Below, piece after piece: positions 8,223 through 17,052 of a stretch of DNA of 64,000 nucleotides. How positions within the stretch are numbered: the stretch's first letter is position 1; each line of letters begins with the position of its first letter. The notes under the pieces were generated by a model. The model ran no database searches. It saw only the letters and a program-made list of their open reading frames with translations, and was not told where the DNA came from. A program made the translations under genes and the position numbers. This DNA is from Spirochaetes bacterium GWB1_60_80 (lineage in GTDB: Bacteria > Spirochaetota > Spirochaetia > Treponematales > UBA12059), in the NCBI GenBank assembly GCA_001829185.1, contig MIAR01000029.1:1-64000 (forward strand), given 5' to 3'.

Positions 8223-9620
8223 TTAGCGCTGGCGCGTGTAGGACTTGATCTTCTGGCGCAACCAGGTTTCCAGCTCAGCGATCGGCACCCGCACCTGCTC
8301 CATGCTGTCGCGCTCGCGGACCGTCACGGTCTGGTCTTCCTTGCTGTCGTAGTCCACGGTGACGCAGAACGGCGTGCCGGCCTCGTCCTGGCGGCGATAA
8401 CGGCGGCCGATGGCGCCGGCTTGGTCGTAGTCGGTGGCGAAATCGGCGGCCAGCTGGGTGCGGACAGCGCGAGCCAGCTCGGCCAAGCCGTCCTTCTTCA
8501 TCAGCGGCAACACGGCGACGGTGATCGGCGCCAGATCGGGGTGGAAGCGCATGACGGTGCGCCAGTCGTCCTCGTTGCCCTTGTCGGCCACTTTTTCCTC
8601 GGCGTAGGCGTCGCACAGCACCATCAACAGCTGCCGGGTCAGGCCGGCCGAGGTCTCGACGATGTACGGCACATAGCGCTCGTTGCCGTTTTCCTGGTCG
8701 ATGTACTGCAGGTCTTTGGTGGAGTATTCCTGGTGGCGCTTGAGGTCGAAGTCGGTGCGGTTGTGCACGCCTTCCAGTTCCTTCCAGCCCATCGGGAATT
8801 CGTACTCGATGTCGTAGGCGTCCTTGGCGTAGTGGGCCAGCTCGCCCGGGCCGTGCTGGTGCCAGCGCAGCTTGTCCATATTCACGCCCAGCTTGGTATA
8901 GTAGGCCCAACGCTGCTCGCGCCAGTAGTCGAAGGCCGCCACGTCATCGCCCGGCTTGACGAAGTATTGCATCTCCATCTGCTCGAATTCGCAGGTGCGG
9001 AAGATGAAGTTCTTGGTGACAATTTCATTACGGAAGGCCTTGCCGACCTGGGCGATGCCGAAGGGGATCTTCATGCGGTTGGACTGCACCACGTTCTTGT
9101 AGTTCACGTAGATGCCCTGGGCGGTCTCGGGCCGCAGGTAGATGAGGCCGGAACCGTCGTCGACCGGGCCGATGTTGGACTTGAACATCAGGTTGAATTT
9201 GCGGGTGTCGGTCAACTCGCCGCCGCATTCCGGGCAGACTTTGGCGGCCAACTTGGCCTCATCGAGCAGGTCGGCGCGAAAGCGCTGCTTGCACTTCTTG
9301 CAGTCGACCAGCGGATCGGTGAAGTTGGCCACGTGGCCGGAGGCTTCCCAGACGCGCGGGTGCATCAGGATGGCGGCGTCCAGGCCGACGATATTGTCGT
9401 GCAGCTGGGTCATTTCCTTCCACCAGAAGCGCTGGATGCGGTTCTTGAGCTCGATGCCGAGCGGGCCGTAATCCCAGGCGCCGGACTGGCCGCCGTAGAT
9501 CTCGGACGACTGGAAGACGAAGCCGCGCCGCTTGGCCAGCGAGGTGATCTTTTCCATGGTTACTTTTTCAGAACCGGCGGCTTCAGCTTTCGCCGCTTGA
9601 GCACTCGATGCAGGTGTCAT
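8223..9620 (-). CDS. glyS: Glycyl-tRNA synthetase, alpha2 type
   Basis: A 465-residue class II synthetase of the dimeric single-chain type that charges tRNA-Gly. The N-terminal core begins SLAKRRGFVFQSSEIYGG. A zinc-binding insertion CKKC...CPEC lies near residue 100, motif 2 follows (FRTCEFEQMEMQ) and the anticodon-binding domain is C-terminal. The ATG at 9620 is chosen because AAGGAG sits 6 nt upstream. An ATG two codons earlier (9626) directly abuts that Shine-Dalgarno and is unlikely. The start overlaps the end of the PilZ gene by 38 nt, which suggests coupling to the c-di-GMP and ATPase genes ahead. Confidence 0.95.
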   Translation of the reverse strand: MTPASSAQAAKAEAAGSEKVTMEKITSLAKRRGFVFQSSEIYGGQSGAWDYGPLGIELKNRIQRFWWKEMTQLHDNIVGLDAAILMHPRVWEASGHVANFTDPLVDCKKCKQRFRADLLDEAKLAAKVCPECGGELTDTRKFNLMFKSNIGPVDDGSGLIYLRPETAQGIYVNYKNVVQSNRMKIPFGIAQVGKAFRNEIVTKNFIFRTCEFEQMEMQYFVKPGDDVAAFDYWREQRWAYYTKLGVNMDKLRWHQHGPGELAHYAKDAYDIEYEFPMGWKELEGVHNRTDFDLKRHQEYSTKDLQYIDQENGNERYVPYIVETSAGLTRQLLMVLCDAYAEEKVADKGNEDDWRTVMRFHPDLAPITVAVLPLMKKDGLAELARAVRTQLAADFATDYDQAGAIGRRYRRQDEAGTPFCVTVDYDSKEDQTVTVRERDSMEQVRVPIAELETWLRQKIKSYTRQR

Positions 9621-9963
9621 TGCCATCTCCTTGGGTATAGGTAGCGAGAATCTTCTGCCAGTCCGCGGCGACCCGATCCGAATCGAAGCCGTCGATCATG
9701 CAGCCGAAGAGGCTGGAATTGTCTTCGCGCCGGGACCAGCAGACGGTGACGCGTAAAGCCGGCAGCAGAACGCCGATCTCCGCGAAATTTATGGTAACCA
9801 ACTCGGTGCCGGGAACGGCGCCGTCGTATGCCCCGGCGCTGCGCACCCGGAACCCGTTGCGCGAGGCGTCCGCCAGATAGCCGAGAAGCCCGCTGCCGGT
9901 AAACAACACCCGGGCGAAGGAGGCCAGCCGCGTACTGCCGCGCTGGTCGTTGCCGATACTCAT
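9583..9963 (-). CDS. PilZ-domain protein
   Basis: A 126-residue protein that is one PilZ-like domain. The c-di-GMP motifs are an RxxxR-type pair near residues 8-12 (RGSTR) and DASRNG at about 32-37, matching DxSxxG. The rest is the expected beta barrel. Such proteins change conformation on binding c-di-GMP and act on a partner. The start is ATG at 9963 with GGAGGT 6 nt upstream, overlapping the ATPase gene by 4 nt (ATGA). Its 3' end overlaps glyS by 38 nt. The partner is unknown, and the upstream GHKL protein is the obvious candidate. Confidence 0.75.
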   Translation of the reverse strand: MSIGNDQRGSTRLASFARVLFTGSGLLGYLADASRNGFRVRSAGAYDGAVPGTELVTINFAEIGVLLPALRVTVCWSRREDNSSLFGCMIDGFDSDRVAADWQKILATYTQGDGNDTCIECSSGES

Positions 9964-10532
9964 GAGGCCACCTCCACGTCCGCGACCTCGGTCGCCGCTT
10001 CGGCCGGCGGCTCCGGTTCCAGCGGTATCGGCAGCTCGACGACGGTGCCGACGATAAACTTGGATGGCCAGCGGCAGGGCTGCATGGCCTGATCGACGAA
10101 ATAAAGTCGGAAACCGGGAAATACGCGGCGCGTGGCCACCAAGCCCATGCCGAAGCGGCTATTGTCATAGCTGGCGCGGTAGGCGACGAAATTTTCGGAC
10201 ATCAGGTCGATATGGCTGACGTCCTCATCAAAACGGTAGGGAAGACGGGATAAGTCGAAACCGCCGCCCCGGTCAATGATCCGAATCAGCAGCTGACTGT
10301 CGGCGCCGCTAATTTCGACCAGTACCGGATCGGCCACCGCCTTCTCGCGATGGGCGCGCAAGGAGTTGGAAACCAGCTCCAGCACGGCAAAATTGATCTG
10401 CTCGGCGGGAACCGCTGTCGGCGGATATGCCAACTCGTTGATAGTACGCAGCACCACGCCGAAATTACCGTTCGGCGGAACCCTGAAACGAAGTGAGTTA
10501 AGTGTCCTGCCTCGAAAGCCGATTGCGCCCAC
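9960..10532 (-). CDS. GHKL ATPase, anti-sigma/serine-kinase-like
   Basis: A 190-residue protein with a histidine-kinase-type ATP-binding fold and no sensor or dimerisation domain. The N box is ELVSNSL at about residue 52. The G1 box is IDRGGGFD near 86 and the G2 region is RFGMGLVATRR near 123. This size and layout resemble RsbW/SpoIIAB-type anti-sigma kinases, though no sigma gene is adjacent. The C-terminal tail is acidic and Pro/Ala-rich. The start is taken as GTG at 10532 because a promoter -10 ends 6 nt before it and no Shine-Dalgarno exists, which implies a leaderless mRNA. It is the first gene of the ATPase-PilZ-glyS-lipoprotein operon. Confidence 0.65.
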   Translation of the reverse strand: MGAIGFRGRTLNSLRFRVPPNGNFGVVLRTINELAYPPTAVPAEQINFAVLELVSNSLRAHREKAVADPVLVEISGADSQLLIRIIDRGGGFDLSRLPYRFDEDVSHIDLMSENFVAYRASYDNSRFGMGLVATRRVFPGFRLYFVDQAMQPCRWPSKFIVGTVVELPIPLEPEPPAEAATEVADVEVAS

Positions 10533-10538
10533 TGCGCC

Positions 10539-10567
10539 AGTATGCTTTAAGTTGCCATAAAAATCAA
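10539..10567 (-). promoter_or_regulatory. Promoter giving a leaderless GHKL-ATPase mRNA
   Basis: Minus-strand TTGATT (10567-10562), 17-nt spacer and CATACT (10544-10539). Six nt then precede the GTG start at 10532. Confidence 0.55.
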
Positions 10568-10621
10568 CACGTAAGACGCCCCCTTGAAACCGCTGAACCT
10601 GGTCTGTAAATGTCAGCCGAA

Positions 10622-10650
10622 TTGACAGAGCGGCGCCAATAGGCTTTAAT
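10622..10650 (+). promoter_or_regulatory. Promoter of the membrane protein-CPBP-rsmG operon
   Basis: TTGACA (10622-10627), 17-nt spacer and TTTAAT (10645-10650), in the 183-bp divergent region ahead of the GTG start at 10716. Confidence 0.55.
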
Positions 10651-10715
10651 GGCTTTCCTGACTATGGCAGCTGGTGGCCGGCCATGGTTCCATTATCGAC
10701 CAACGAGGAGCCGAC

Positions 10716-11771
10716 GTGAAACGACAACGCTACACCCTGGGCAGTTTCCTGAACAGTACGCTGGGCTTCTGGCCACGCGCCTTAAAAAAAGCCTGGTTAC
10801 CCGCCCTAGCCTGCCTTTTGCCTTCAGCCGTCTTGATGGGTATCGGCTTTGCCCGGATGGGTCCGATGCTGGCCCTGTTCACCGAACCGGGTTTCGAATT
10901 CGGGGCTTGGATGATTGGTCGCATCGTTGAGCCGTACGCCTGGCTGGCCGCCGCCAACCTGGCGGCGGCGGTCGGCTACCTCAGCATCAATATAATTATA
11001 TCAAACCTGTGCTTCGCCACCCAGGACGGGCAGGACCCGGTAATGGCCCCCACTGTCAGGCAGCAACTGCGCCGCTCGTTCTGGCCTTTGCTCGGCCAGT
11101 CCATACTGCTCGGCTTGATCATGGGCGGCGGGCTACTGATCGCCACTGGCCTGATCATGCTGCTGGCCGTCGGCATCGGCCTGGCGACGGGCGTGGCCGG
11201 CGGCTCGGTGGCTGGCGTCTTGCTCATGATGCTGTTGACCATGACGCTCAGCCTGGGCTTGGTCGCCGTCCTGTACTGGTTTATGACCCGGGTCATCATC
11301 GCGCCCCAAGCCGTCATCCGTGAGGGAGTCAAGGCCTGGGCCGGGATCGTACGCAGCTTCCGCCTGACCAAAGGTAATTTCTGGCGGATCTTTGGCAACA
11401 ATTTCCTGCTGCAGCTGATGCTCGGCTTCGCCATTTCCATCGTCACCGGGCCGATCGTCTTCGTGACGGTACTGCCCGGCTATCTGAAATTCTTCAGCGC
11501 GGCCCTCAATAATCCCCAGGACAGCCTGGTCAGCCTGCAGATTCTGTCCGGGCTGTTTTCGTCGATGTCGTGGGGCATGGCCTTCAGCACGCTGCTTTCC
11601 GGCCTGGCCAGCTGGACCTTCCTGCCGATCTTCCACTGCCTGGTCTATACCGACCTGGCCGTCCGTCATGGCGAAGTAGCGCCCGACGAGCTGACGTCGG
11701 AGACACCGCCAACGGACGCTGCCTCCTCTATCCAAGCTGAGCCGGCCCCGCAAGGCAACGTCGATGTCTAA
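10716..11771 (+). CDS. Multi-pass membrane protein of unknown function
   Basis: A 351-residue integral membrane protein with about six hydrophobic segments and a short polar C-terminal tail rich in Glu, Pro and Ala. I do not recognise the family with certainty. The spacing of long paired helices is reminiscent of YciC/GPDPase-membrane-domain proteins. The start is GTG at 10716 with GAGGAG 5 nt upstream. An ATG 42 nt earlier has no ribosome-binding site. The last 8 nt overlap the CPBP protease gene, so the two are co-translated. Together they may act in envelope maintenance (inference). Confidence 0.75.
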   Translation: MKRQRYTLGSFLNSTLGFWPRALKKAWLPALACLLPSAVLMGIGFARMGPMLALFTEPGFEFGAWMIGRIVEPYAWLAAANLAAAVGYLSINIIISNLCFATQDGQDPVMAPTVRQQLRRSFWPLLGQSILLGLIMGGGLLIATGLIMLLAVGIGLATGVAGGSVAGVLLMMLLTMTLSLGLVAVLYWFMTRVIIAPQAVIREGVKAWAGIVRSFRLTKGNFWRIFGNNFLLQLMLGFAISIVTGPIVFVTVLPGYLKFFSAALNNPQDSLVSLQILSGLFSSMSWGMAFSTLLSGLASWTFLPIFHCLVYTDLAVRHGEVAPDELTSETPPTDAASSIQAEPAPQGNVDV

Positions 11772-12777
11772 CCAGCCTTTCTGGGAGCAACCCGGCCGCA
11801 ACCCGGTGGTGGCAGCCTTCGTGCTGTGCGCGCTGATCATGGCCGTCTATGGCTTCCTCGGCTCGACCGTCAGCGGCGGCCTAGTTTTTATCGACACCAT
11901 CGGCGATATTCTGCATGATTCAGGCGCCGTCGGTACTCCTGACGCCAAGGCCGGCGATATCCTGGAAATGATGGCCCAAGTCTACCGTCGCTACCAGGTC
12001 CCGATACTGGTCCTCACCACTCTGCTGCAATTCGCCGTATTCTTCGGTCTCACTGCCTTGGTATTCCGGGCCTGGCACGGCCGGCCGATTGGCGGTTACT
12101 TCCGCCTGGGTCGACCGCGACCGCTGGCCCTGCTGCTGGCTGGACTCGGCACGGTCTGCCTGCTGCCGGTGGCCATCTTCCTCGGCGAGTTGGCCAGCCG
12201 CGCGCTGCCCATCCTGCGCCAACTGGAGGGTATCGGCAACGCCTTGGTGGAGGCCGACTCGCCAGCCGAATGGGCGCTGGTGATCTTCGCCATCGGCGTC
12301 ACGCCGGCGCTGTGCGAGGAATTCCTCTTTCGCGGCTACTTTCAACGCACCTTGGATCGTGGCTTACGCCAACCCTGGTCCTATATCGTCTCCGGACTGT
12401 TCTTTGCCCTCATCCACCAGAATTACTTCGGCCTGGCCGCACTCAGCCTGGTGGGCATCTTTCTGGGCTTTGTTTTCGCGCGCTTCGGCAGCTTCTGGCC
12501 GGGCGTGGCGGTACACGGCCTGTATAACGGCGTTCAAGTGATCATGGCCAACCGGCCGGCCTGGTTTGGCTGGCTGTTCGACGCCAACGGCTTCGTGCGC
12601 CTGCCCCTGGCCGGCTTGGGGCTAGTCGGATTTCTGCTTGTCGCTTGGCTGATCATCCGGCTGACCAGGCCGGAGGGAACGCTGGCGGCCGCACCCGAGA
12701 CTGCGGCCAACGCGGCGCTTACCCGGCCCCCGGCGGCGGCGGCGTCAGTGGAAGCCACCACCGTTAATCATGACTGA
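11764..12777 (+). CDS. CPBP-family intramembrane metalloprotease
   Basis: A 337-residue multi-pass membrane protein. The conserved CPBP/CAAX-protease motifs are all present: EEFLFRG near residue 183, FALIHQN near 217 and HGLYNG near 258. They place catalytic Glu/Arg and zinc-binding His in the membrane. Members cleave prenylated or hydrophobic peptides, or handle bacteriocin immunity. The substrate here is unknown. The N-terminus begins with a cytosolic stretch and one long periplasmic loop. It overlaps its upstream neighbour by 8 nt and rsmG by 8 nt, so it sits inside a three-gene operon. Confidence 0.88.
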   Translation: MSNQPFWEQPGRNPVVAAFVLCALIMAVYGFLGSTVSGGLVFIDTIGDILHDSGAVGTPDAKAGDILEMMAQVYRRYQVPILVLTTLLQFAVFFGLTALVFRAWHGRPIGGYFRLGRPRPLALLLAGLGTVCLLPVAIFLGELASRALPILRQLEGIGNALVEADSPAEWALVIFAIGVTPALCEEFLFRGYFQRTLDRGLRQPWSYIVSGLFFALIHQNYFGLAALSLVGIFLGFVFARFGSFWPGVAVHGLYNGVQVIMANRPAWFGWLFDANGFVRLPLAGLGLVGFLLVAWLIIRLTRPEGTLAAAPETAANAALTRPPAAAASVEATTVNHD

Positions 12778-13444
12778 ACGGCCGCTACTCCTGTCTAGCC
12801 TAGCGGAACTCGGCCTGGACGGGCAAGCCGGGTTGGCGCTACAGCTATCGGCCTATCTAGAGTACATCGAACAATGGAACCCGGCCTGGGGATTGGTCGG
12901 CGCCGAGGGCGATGAATTGGTAACTAAGCACATCATCGACAGCCTGGCCGCCCTGCCGGCCATTGACCAGGCGCTGGCCGATTGGCGGGCCGCCCGGCCG
13001 GCCGGCGAGGAGCGCGCGCCGGAACTGGCCGACCTCGGCACCGGCGCCGGCCTACCCGGCATTCCCCTGGCCCTGGCCCGGCCGCAGCTGGCAGTCTGCC
13101 TGGTGGATCGCATGACCCGCCGCGTCAAGTTCCTGGAGCTGATGCGCCAACAACTGCCCTTGGACAACGTCCGCATCATCGAGCAACAGGTGGAGCATTG
13201 CAAAGGCGAGTTTGACTTCATCACCTTCCGGGCCTTTCGGCCCTTTGAACGCAAACTGTTCAAGAAGGTCTTCGGCCTCTGCCGGCCAGGTGGCCGCATT
13301 TTTGCCTACAAAGGCCGGCTGGACAAGGCGACCGCCGAACTCGAGGCCATCGCCGGCCTCTACGCCGACGTCGAAATCCGCCCGCTCAAGGTGCCGTTCC
13401 TGGACGACGAGCGTTGCCTGGTCATCCTGACCGCCAAGGCCTGA
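12770..13444 (+). CDS. rsmG: 16S rRNA m7G527 methyltransferase
   Basis: A 224-residue Rossmann methyltransferase of the GidB/RsmG family, which uses SAM to methylate N7 of G527 in 16S rRNA. The SAM-binding loop DLGTGAGLPGIPLAL is at about residues 85-99 and the acidic end of strand 2 is in LVDRMTRRVKFLE. The length is typical for the family. Loss of this enzyme gives low-level streptomycin resistance in other bacteria (known). It overlaps the CPBP gene by 8 nt. It is followed by MITE copy C and then a terminator. Confidence 0.93.
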   Translation: MTERPLLLSSLAELGLDGQAGLALQLSAYLEYIEQWNPAWGLVGAEGDELVTKHIIDSLAALPAIDQALADWRAARPAGEERAPELADLGTGAGLPGIPLALARPQLAVCLVDRMTRRVKFLELMRQQLPLDNVRIIEQQVEHCKGEFDFITFRAFRPFERKLFKKVFGLCRPGGRIFAYKGRLDKATAELEAIAGLYADVEIRPLKVPFLDDERCLVILTAKA

Positions 13445-13456
13445 GACAAGGCCTAA

Positions 13457-13585
13457 CAGGTTGTTGAAAAAGCCGGTTGCTTTCTCAACAACCTTAACAA
13501 TTCCTCGCATAGCTTGCGCTATGCTGCGTAATTGTACCGGCTTTTGAAGTGTTGAAAAGCCGCATCCGCGTTTTTCAACACCCTG
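13457..13585 (+). mobile_element. 129-bp stop-codon MITE, copy C
   Basis: Full-length forward copy with a perfect CTAA duplication (13453-13456 and 13586-13589). It begins 12 nt after the rsmG stop, between convergent rsmG and the M42 peptidase gene, and lies ahead of the operon's terminator. Confidence 0.9.
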
Positions 13586-13595
13586 CTAAAGCAAA

Positions 13596-13633
13596 GCCCC
13601 GGCTGGAAGCAACCAGTCAGGGCCATTTTTTTT
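13596..13633 (+). terminator. Rho-independent terminator of the rsmG operon
   Basis: GCCC (13596-13599) and CTGG pair with CCAG and GGGC (13620-13623) across a small internal loop, followed by CATTTTTTTT (T-run 13626-13633). MITE copy C now lies between this terminator and rsmG. Confidence 0.7.
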
Positions 13634-13658
13634 AATCGGCGGCCAAGCGGGCCATTCC

Positions 13659-14684
13659 TCAGGCTAGGTAGGCCGCCAGCAGCTTGAAGGTGTTCTCCAG
13701 GCCCTCGCGGTGCGTCCGCTCATAACCGTGCGAGGCCTGTACGCCCGGGCCGATCAGGCCGTGGCGCACGTCCTGGCCGGCGGCCAGCGCGGCGTCGGCA
13801 TCCGAGCCGTAGAACGGGTAGATGTCCACCGCGTACTTGAGGCCAGCCGCCTTGGCGCAGGCGATCAGCCGGTTGGTAACGTCGTAGTCGTAAGGGCCGC
13901 GCGAGTCCTTGGCGCAGATCGAGACGCAGAACTCGTTGGTGGACAAGTCGTCGCCGACCGCGCCCATGTCCACGGAGATGAACTCCTCGAGGCCGGCAGG
14001 CAGGCCTGATGAGCCGCCGTGCCCGACCTCCTCGTAGGTGGAAAACAGCAGCCAGACCTCGCGCTTGAGCGTAATTTTTTGGTCACGAATATATTCGGCC
14101 AAAGCCAGCAGGATGGCGGCGCTGGCCTTGTCGTCCAGGTGGCGGCTCTTGACGAAGCCGTTGGCGGTGACCACCGTGCGCGGGTCGAAGGACACAAAAT
14201 CACCGGCCGAGATGCCCAGCGCCTTAACCTCGTCGGCCTTGGTCACCTGTTCATCAAGAATCACCTTGACGGTGCTGTCGTCGCGCTTGGCGGTGGCGGC
14301 GTCCTTGTTGACGTGCACCGCCGGATTGTCCAACAGGAAGCGGCCGGAAAACACCTTACCCTCGCGGCTGTGCACCAGGCAATTTTCCTGCTCGATGTAG
14401 TTTTCCGGAAAAAAGCCGATCTTGCTGATCCGCAGCTCGCCCTTGGCGCCGATGCTGCGCACCATGGCGCCGAGCGTGTCGACGTGGGCGGACAGCAGCA
14501 AGGGCGCGCCGGAGCCGCCCAGCTTGACCCGCACCGAGCGCTTGGTCGAGTACTCGGCCGTATAGCCCAGGGCGGCCAGGGCGCTAAAAACGTATTCCTC
14601 GGCCTGGCGGGTGAAGCCGCTCGGGCTGGGGATGGCGCACAGCTCGACGATACGCTGCACGGCCTTGTCGACATACTGCTTCAT
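13659..14684 (-). CDS. M42-family aminopeptidase (FrvX-like)
   Basis: A 341-residue cytosolic di-metal peptidase. The metal ligands are visible in order: SAHVDTLG near residue 65, HLDDKAS near 180, YEEVGHG near 217 and a C-terminal GPGVQASHGYERTH segment. Family members are large self-compartmentalising aminopeptidases (glutamyl, lysyl or leucyl) that trim short peptides, or have been called endoglucanases in error. The exact specificity cannot be assigned. The start is ATG at 14684 with AGGAG 6 nt upstream. It follows glnS by 62 nt on the same strand and may be cotranscribed. Confidence 0.88.
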   Translation of the reverse strand: MKQYVDKAVQRIVELCAIPSPSGFTRQAEEYVFSALAALGYTAEYSTKRSVRVKLGGSGAPLLLSAHVDTLGAMVRSIGAKGELRISKIGFFPENYIEQENCLVHSREGKVFSGRFLLDNPAVHVNKDAATAKRDDSTVKVILDEQVTKADEVKALGISAGDFVSFDPRTVVTANGFVKSRHLDDKASAAILLALAEYIRDQKITLKREVWLLFSTYEEVGHGGSSGLPAGLEEFISVDMGAVGDDLSTNEFCVSICAKDSRGPYDYDVTNRLIACAKAAGLKYAVDIYPFYGSDADAALAAGQDVRHGLIGPGVQASHGYERTHREGLENTFKLLAAYLA

Positions 14685-14746
14685 GTCATACTCCTGTAAC
14701 TCTGGCTGGCTGCCAGCAAGGTTATCGGCTCACTGGAAGCCAGGCC

Positions 14747-16531
14747 TCAAGCTTGCTGCTTTTTCTCGATCTTGGCCCAGCTATCCTTGAGCGATACCGA
14801 GCGGTTGAAAACCGGCCGGCCGGCCGTCGTATCCGGGTCGCAGACAAAATAGCCGAGGCGCTCGAACTGGAAGGCCGCCCCTGGCTGGGCTACGGCCAGG
14901 CCAGGCTCGCCAAAGGCGCCGGCCAAAACCTGCCGGGAGGCCGGATTGACCGTCTTCAGCCAGTCGACGCCGGCCGGCACGTCCTGCGGGCGCTCGTTCT
15001 CGAACAGGTGGTCAAAGAGGCGGACTTCCAGCGGCACGGCCTGTGGCGCGCTCACCCAGTGGATAGTACCTTTAACCTTGCGGTTGTCCGGCGCGTTGCC
15101 GCCCCGGGTGGCCGGGTCATAGTCGCAATGCACCACGGTAACCTCGCCAGTGGCCGGGTCGAGTTCAACGCCGGTGCAGGTGATGATATAACCATAACGC
15201 AGGCGCACCGAGTTGCCGGGGAAGAGGCGGAAGTATTTGGGCGGCGGCGGATCCTGGAAATCGTCGCGCTCGATGTACAGCTCGCCACAGAACGGCAGTT
15301 GGCGGCTGCCGGCGGCCGGGTCTTCCGGATTGTTGACGGCCTCCAGCATCTCGACCTGTCCGGCCGGCCAGTTGTCGATGACCAGCTTGAGCGGCTTGAG
15401 CACGGCCATGGCGCGCGGCGCCTCGCGGTTGAGCTGCTCGCGCAGGCAGTACTCCAGCAGCTGGACATCGACCAGGCTGTTGGTCTTGGCGATGCCGATG
15501 CGCGACATGAATTCGCGGATCGATTCGGGGGTGTAGCCGCGGCGGCGCAGGCCGGCCAGGGTGGGCATGCGCGGGTCGTCCCAGCCGGAGACCACCCCGT
15601 CCTGCACCAGGCGCAGCAGCCAGCGCTTGGACAGCGCGGTGTGCGTGACGTTGAGGCGGGCGAACTCGATCTGGCGGCTGGGGAAGACCTCGCACTCGCG
15701 GATGAACCAGTCGTACAGCGGCCGGTGGATCTCGTACTCCAGCGAGCACAGCGAATGGGTAATGCCTTCCTTGGCGTCCGACAGGGGATGCTGGAAATCG
15801 TACATCGGGTAGATGCACCAGCTAGAACCGACCCGGTAATGCGGCTCGCGGCGGATGCGGTACAGCACCGGGTCGCGCATCACCAGGTTGGGATGGGCCA
15901 TGTCGATCTTGGCGCGCAGCGTCTTGGCGCCGTCGGCGAATTCGCCTGAGCGCATGCCGGCGAACAAGTCCAGGTTCTCGGCTACGCTCCGGTCGCGCCA
16001 GGGGCTGTTACGTCCCGGCGGCGTGAAGGTGATGTTGTTCTTGTCCGGCACGGCGGTGCCACGGTACTGGCGGGTTTCCTCGTCGGACAGATCATCGACG
16101 TAAGCTAATCCTTTTTTAATCAGTTTGACGGCCATGTCGAACAGATATTCGTAGTAATCAGAGGCGTAGAATTCGCGGTCGGCCCAGTCGTAGCCCAGCC
16201 AACGGATATCGCGCTTGATGGCCTCGACGTAGGCGATGTCTTCGGCCTCCGGATTGGTGTCGTCGAAGCGCAGGTTGCAGACGCCGCCAAAATCCTTGGC
16301 CACTTCAAAAACGATGCAGATAGCTTTGGCGTGGCCGATGTGCAGCCAGCCGTTCGGCTCGGGCGGGAAGCGGGTGCGCACGCCCTGGCTGCGGCCGCTG
16401 TCCAGGTCGGACCGGACGGCCTCGCGCACGAAGTCGAGGCCCTGTCCGCGCGTGGCGCTTTCGGGGACGGTGTCGGGCTTGGTACTGGCGGGGGTGGCTG
16501 TGCTGGCGGCCAGCTTGGCGGGATCGATCAT
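14747..16531 (-). CDS. glnS: Glutaminyl-tRNA synthetase
   Basis: A 594-residue class I synthetase that charges tRNA-Gln directly. The HIGH region is PPEPNGWLHIGHAKAI at about residues 57-72. The KMSKS-like loop is ALSKRWL near 296. The two-barrel anticodon domain follows. It is about 40 residues longer than the E. coli enzyme because of a Ser/Thr/Pro-rich N-terminal extension before the catalytic core. The presence of GlnRS next to a single GltX suggests GltX need not mischarge tRNA-Gln here (inference). The start is ATG at 16531 with AGGAG 7 nt upstream and a promoter at 16574-16602. Confidence 0.95.
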   Translation of the reverse strand: MIDPAKLAASTATPASTKPDTVPESATRGQGLDFVREAVRSDLDSGRSQGVRTRFPPEPNGWLHIGHAKAICIVFEVAKDFGGVCNLRFDDTNPEAEDIAYVEAIKRDIRWLGYDWADREFYASDYYEYLFDMAVKLIKKGLAYVDDLSDEETRQYRGTAVPDKNNITFTPPGRNSPWRDRSVAENLDLFAGMRSGEFADGAKTLRAKIDMAHPNLVMRDPVLYRIRREPHYRVGSSWCIYPMYDFQHPLSDAKEGITHSLCSLEYEIHRPLYDWFIRECEVFPSRQIEFARLNVTHTALSKRWLLRLVQDGVVSGWDDPRMPTLAGLRRRGYTPESIREFMSRIGIAKTNSLVDVQLLEYCLREQLNREAPRAMAVLKPLKLVIDNWPAGQVEMLEAVNNPEDPAAGSRQLPFCGELYIERDDFQDPPPPKYFRLFPGNSVRLRYGYIITCTGVELDPATGEVTVVHCDYDPATRGGNAPDNRKVKGTIHWVSAPQAVPLEVRLFDHLFENERPQDVPAGVDWLKTVNPASRQVLAGAFGEPGLAVAQPGAAFQFERLGYFVCDPDTTAGRPVFNRSVSLKDSWAKIEKKQQA

Positions 16532-16573
16532 ATTAATGCTCCTGACACTGCACTTCAGGGGTGCAGCTGAGGC

Positions 16574-16602
16574 AGTATAGCCTGCGCGATGTGGAAAAAC
16601 AA
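16574..16602 (-). promoter_or_regulatory. Promoter of glnS
   Basis: Minus-strand TTGTTT (16602-16597), 17-nt spacer and TATACT (16579-16574), leaving a leader of about 35 nt. Confidence 0.6.
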
Positions 16603-17048
16603 GCGGCGCGGGGGGAGCACATCCTAGTGGGCGGTCCGGTGCTGGAAGCCGCGCGGGGTTTCAGAACGGTGGCGGCGTATAAGAAAACAACGGCGAGGGG
16701 CTTGTTCAGAAGAGGCGCAGACGCGGGGCCTGGCGCTTTCACGCATGGCCCGGCTTATCGCCGGGTCATGCGTGGTCGCGCCACCCGCGGCGGCTGCGGC
16801 CTCCGTGAAAAAGCAAGTGCGTCGTTAATGGTTTTGCGCCGTGCCGTTCAGTGATGCACAGCGGCTTTCAGCGCCAGGCTGTGTGCCCATTAGGCGGTGT
16901 CCTTGGACCGGTGGGCGGCTCCCCCTTCGGCCGGGCTACCGGCGCCGCCTTTGGTGTGCCGGTGTGGTGGTCTTGCGTGGCAAGCCCGCCACTGCCAGGC
17001 GTTGGGTGCGGCGCCGGCGATCCCGGCCTACCCCCACTATTGGTGGCC
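16603..17048. other. Gene-poor 446-bp stretch with a strong palindrome
   Basis: No convincing gene is present. A very stable hairpin occupies 16740-16774, with CACGCATG pairing to CATGCGTG and CCCGGC to GCCGGG around a 5-nt loop. The following 280 bp (about 16775-17048) are GC-rich and contain several GGCGCC/CCGGC self-complementary blocks. Short open frames across the region have no ribosome-binding sites and low-complexity translations. It could be a decayed repeat, a structured RNA or old mobile DNA. I cannot decide between them. Confidence 0.4.
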
Positions 17049-17052
17049 TTAG

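Noticed and set aside
16561-16854. Open frame of about 97 codons after glnS
   Set aside because: Starts at a GTG overlapping the glnS promoter region with no ribosome-binding site, and the translation is Arg/Gly/Ala-rich and matches nothing I recognise.
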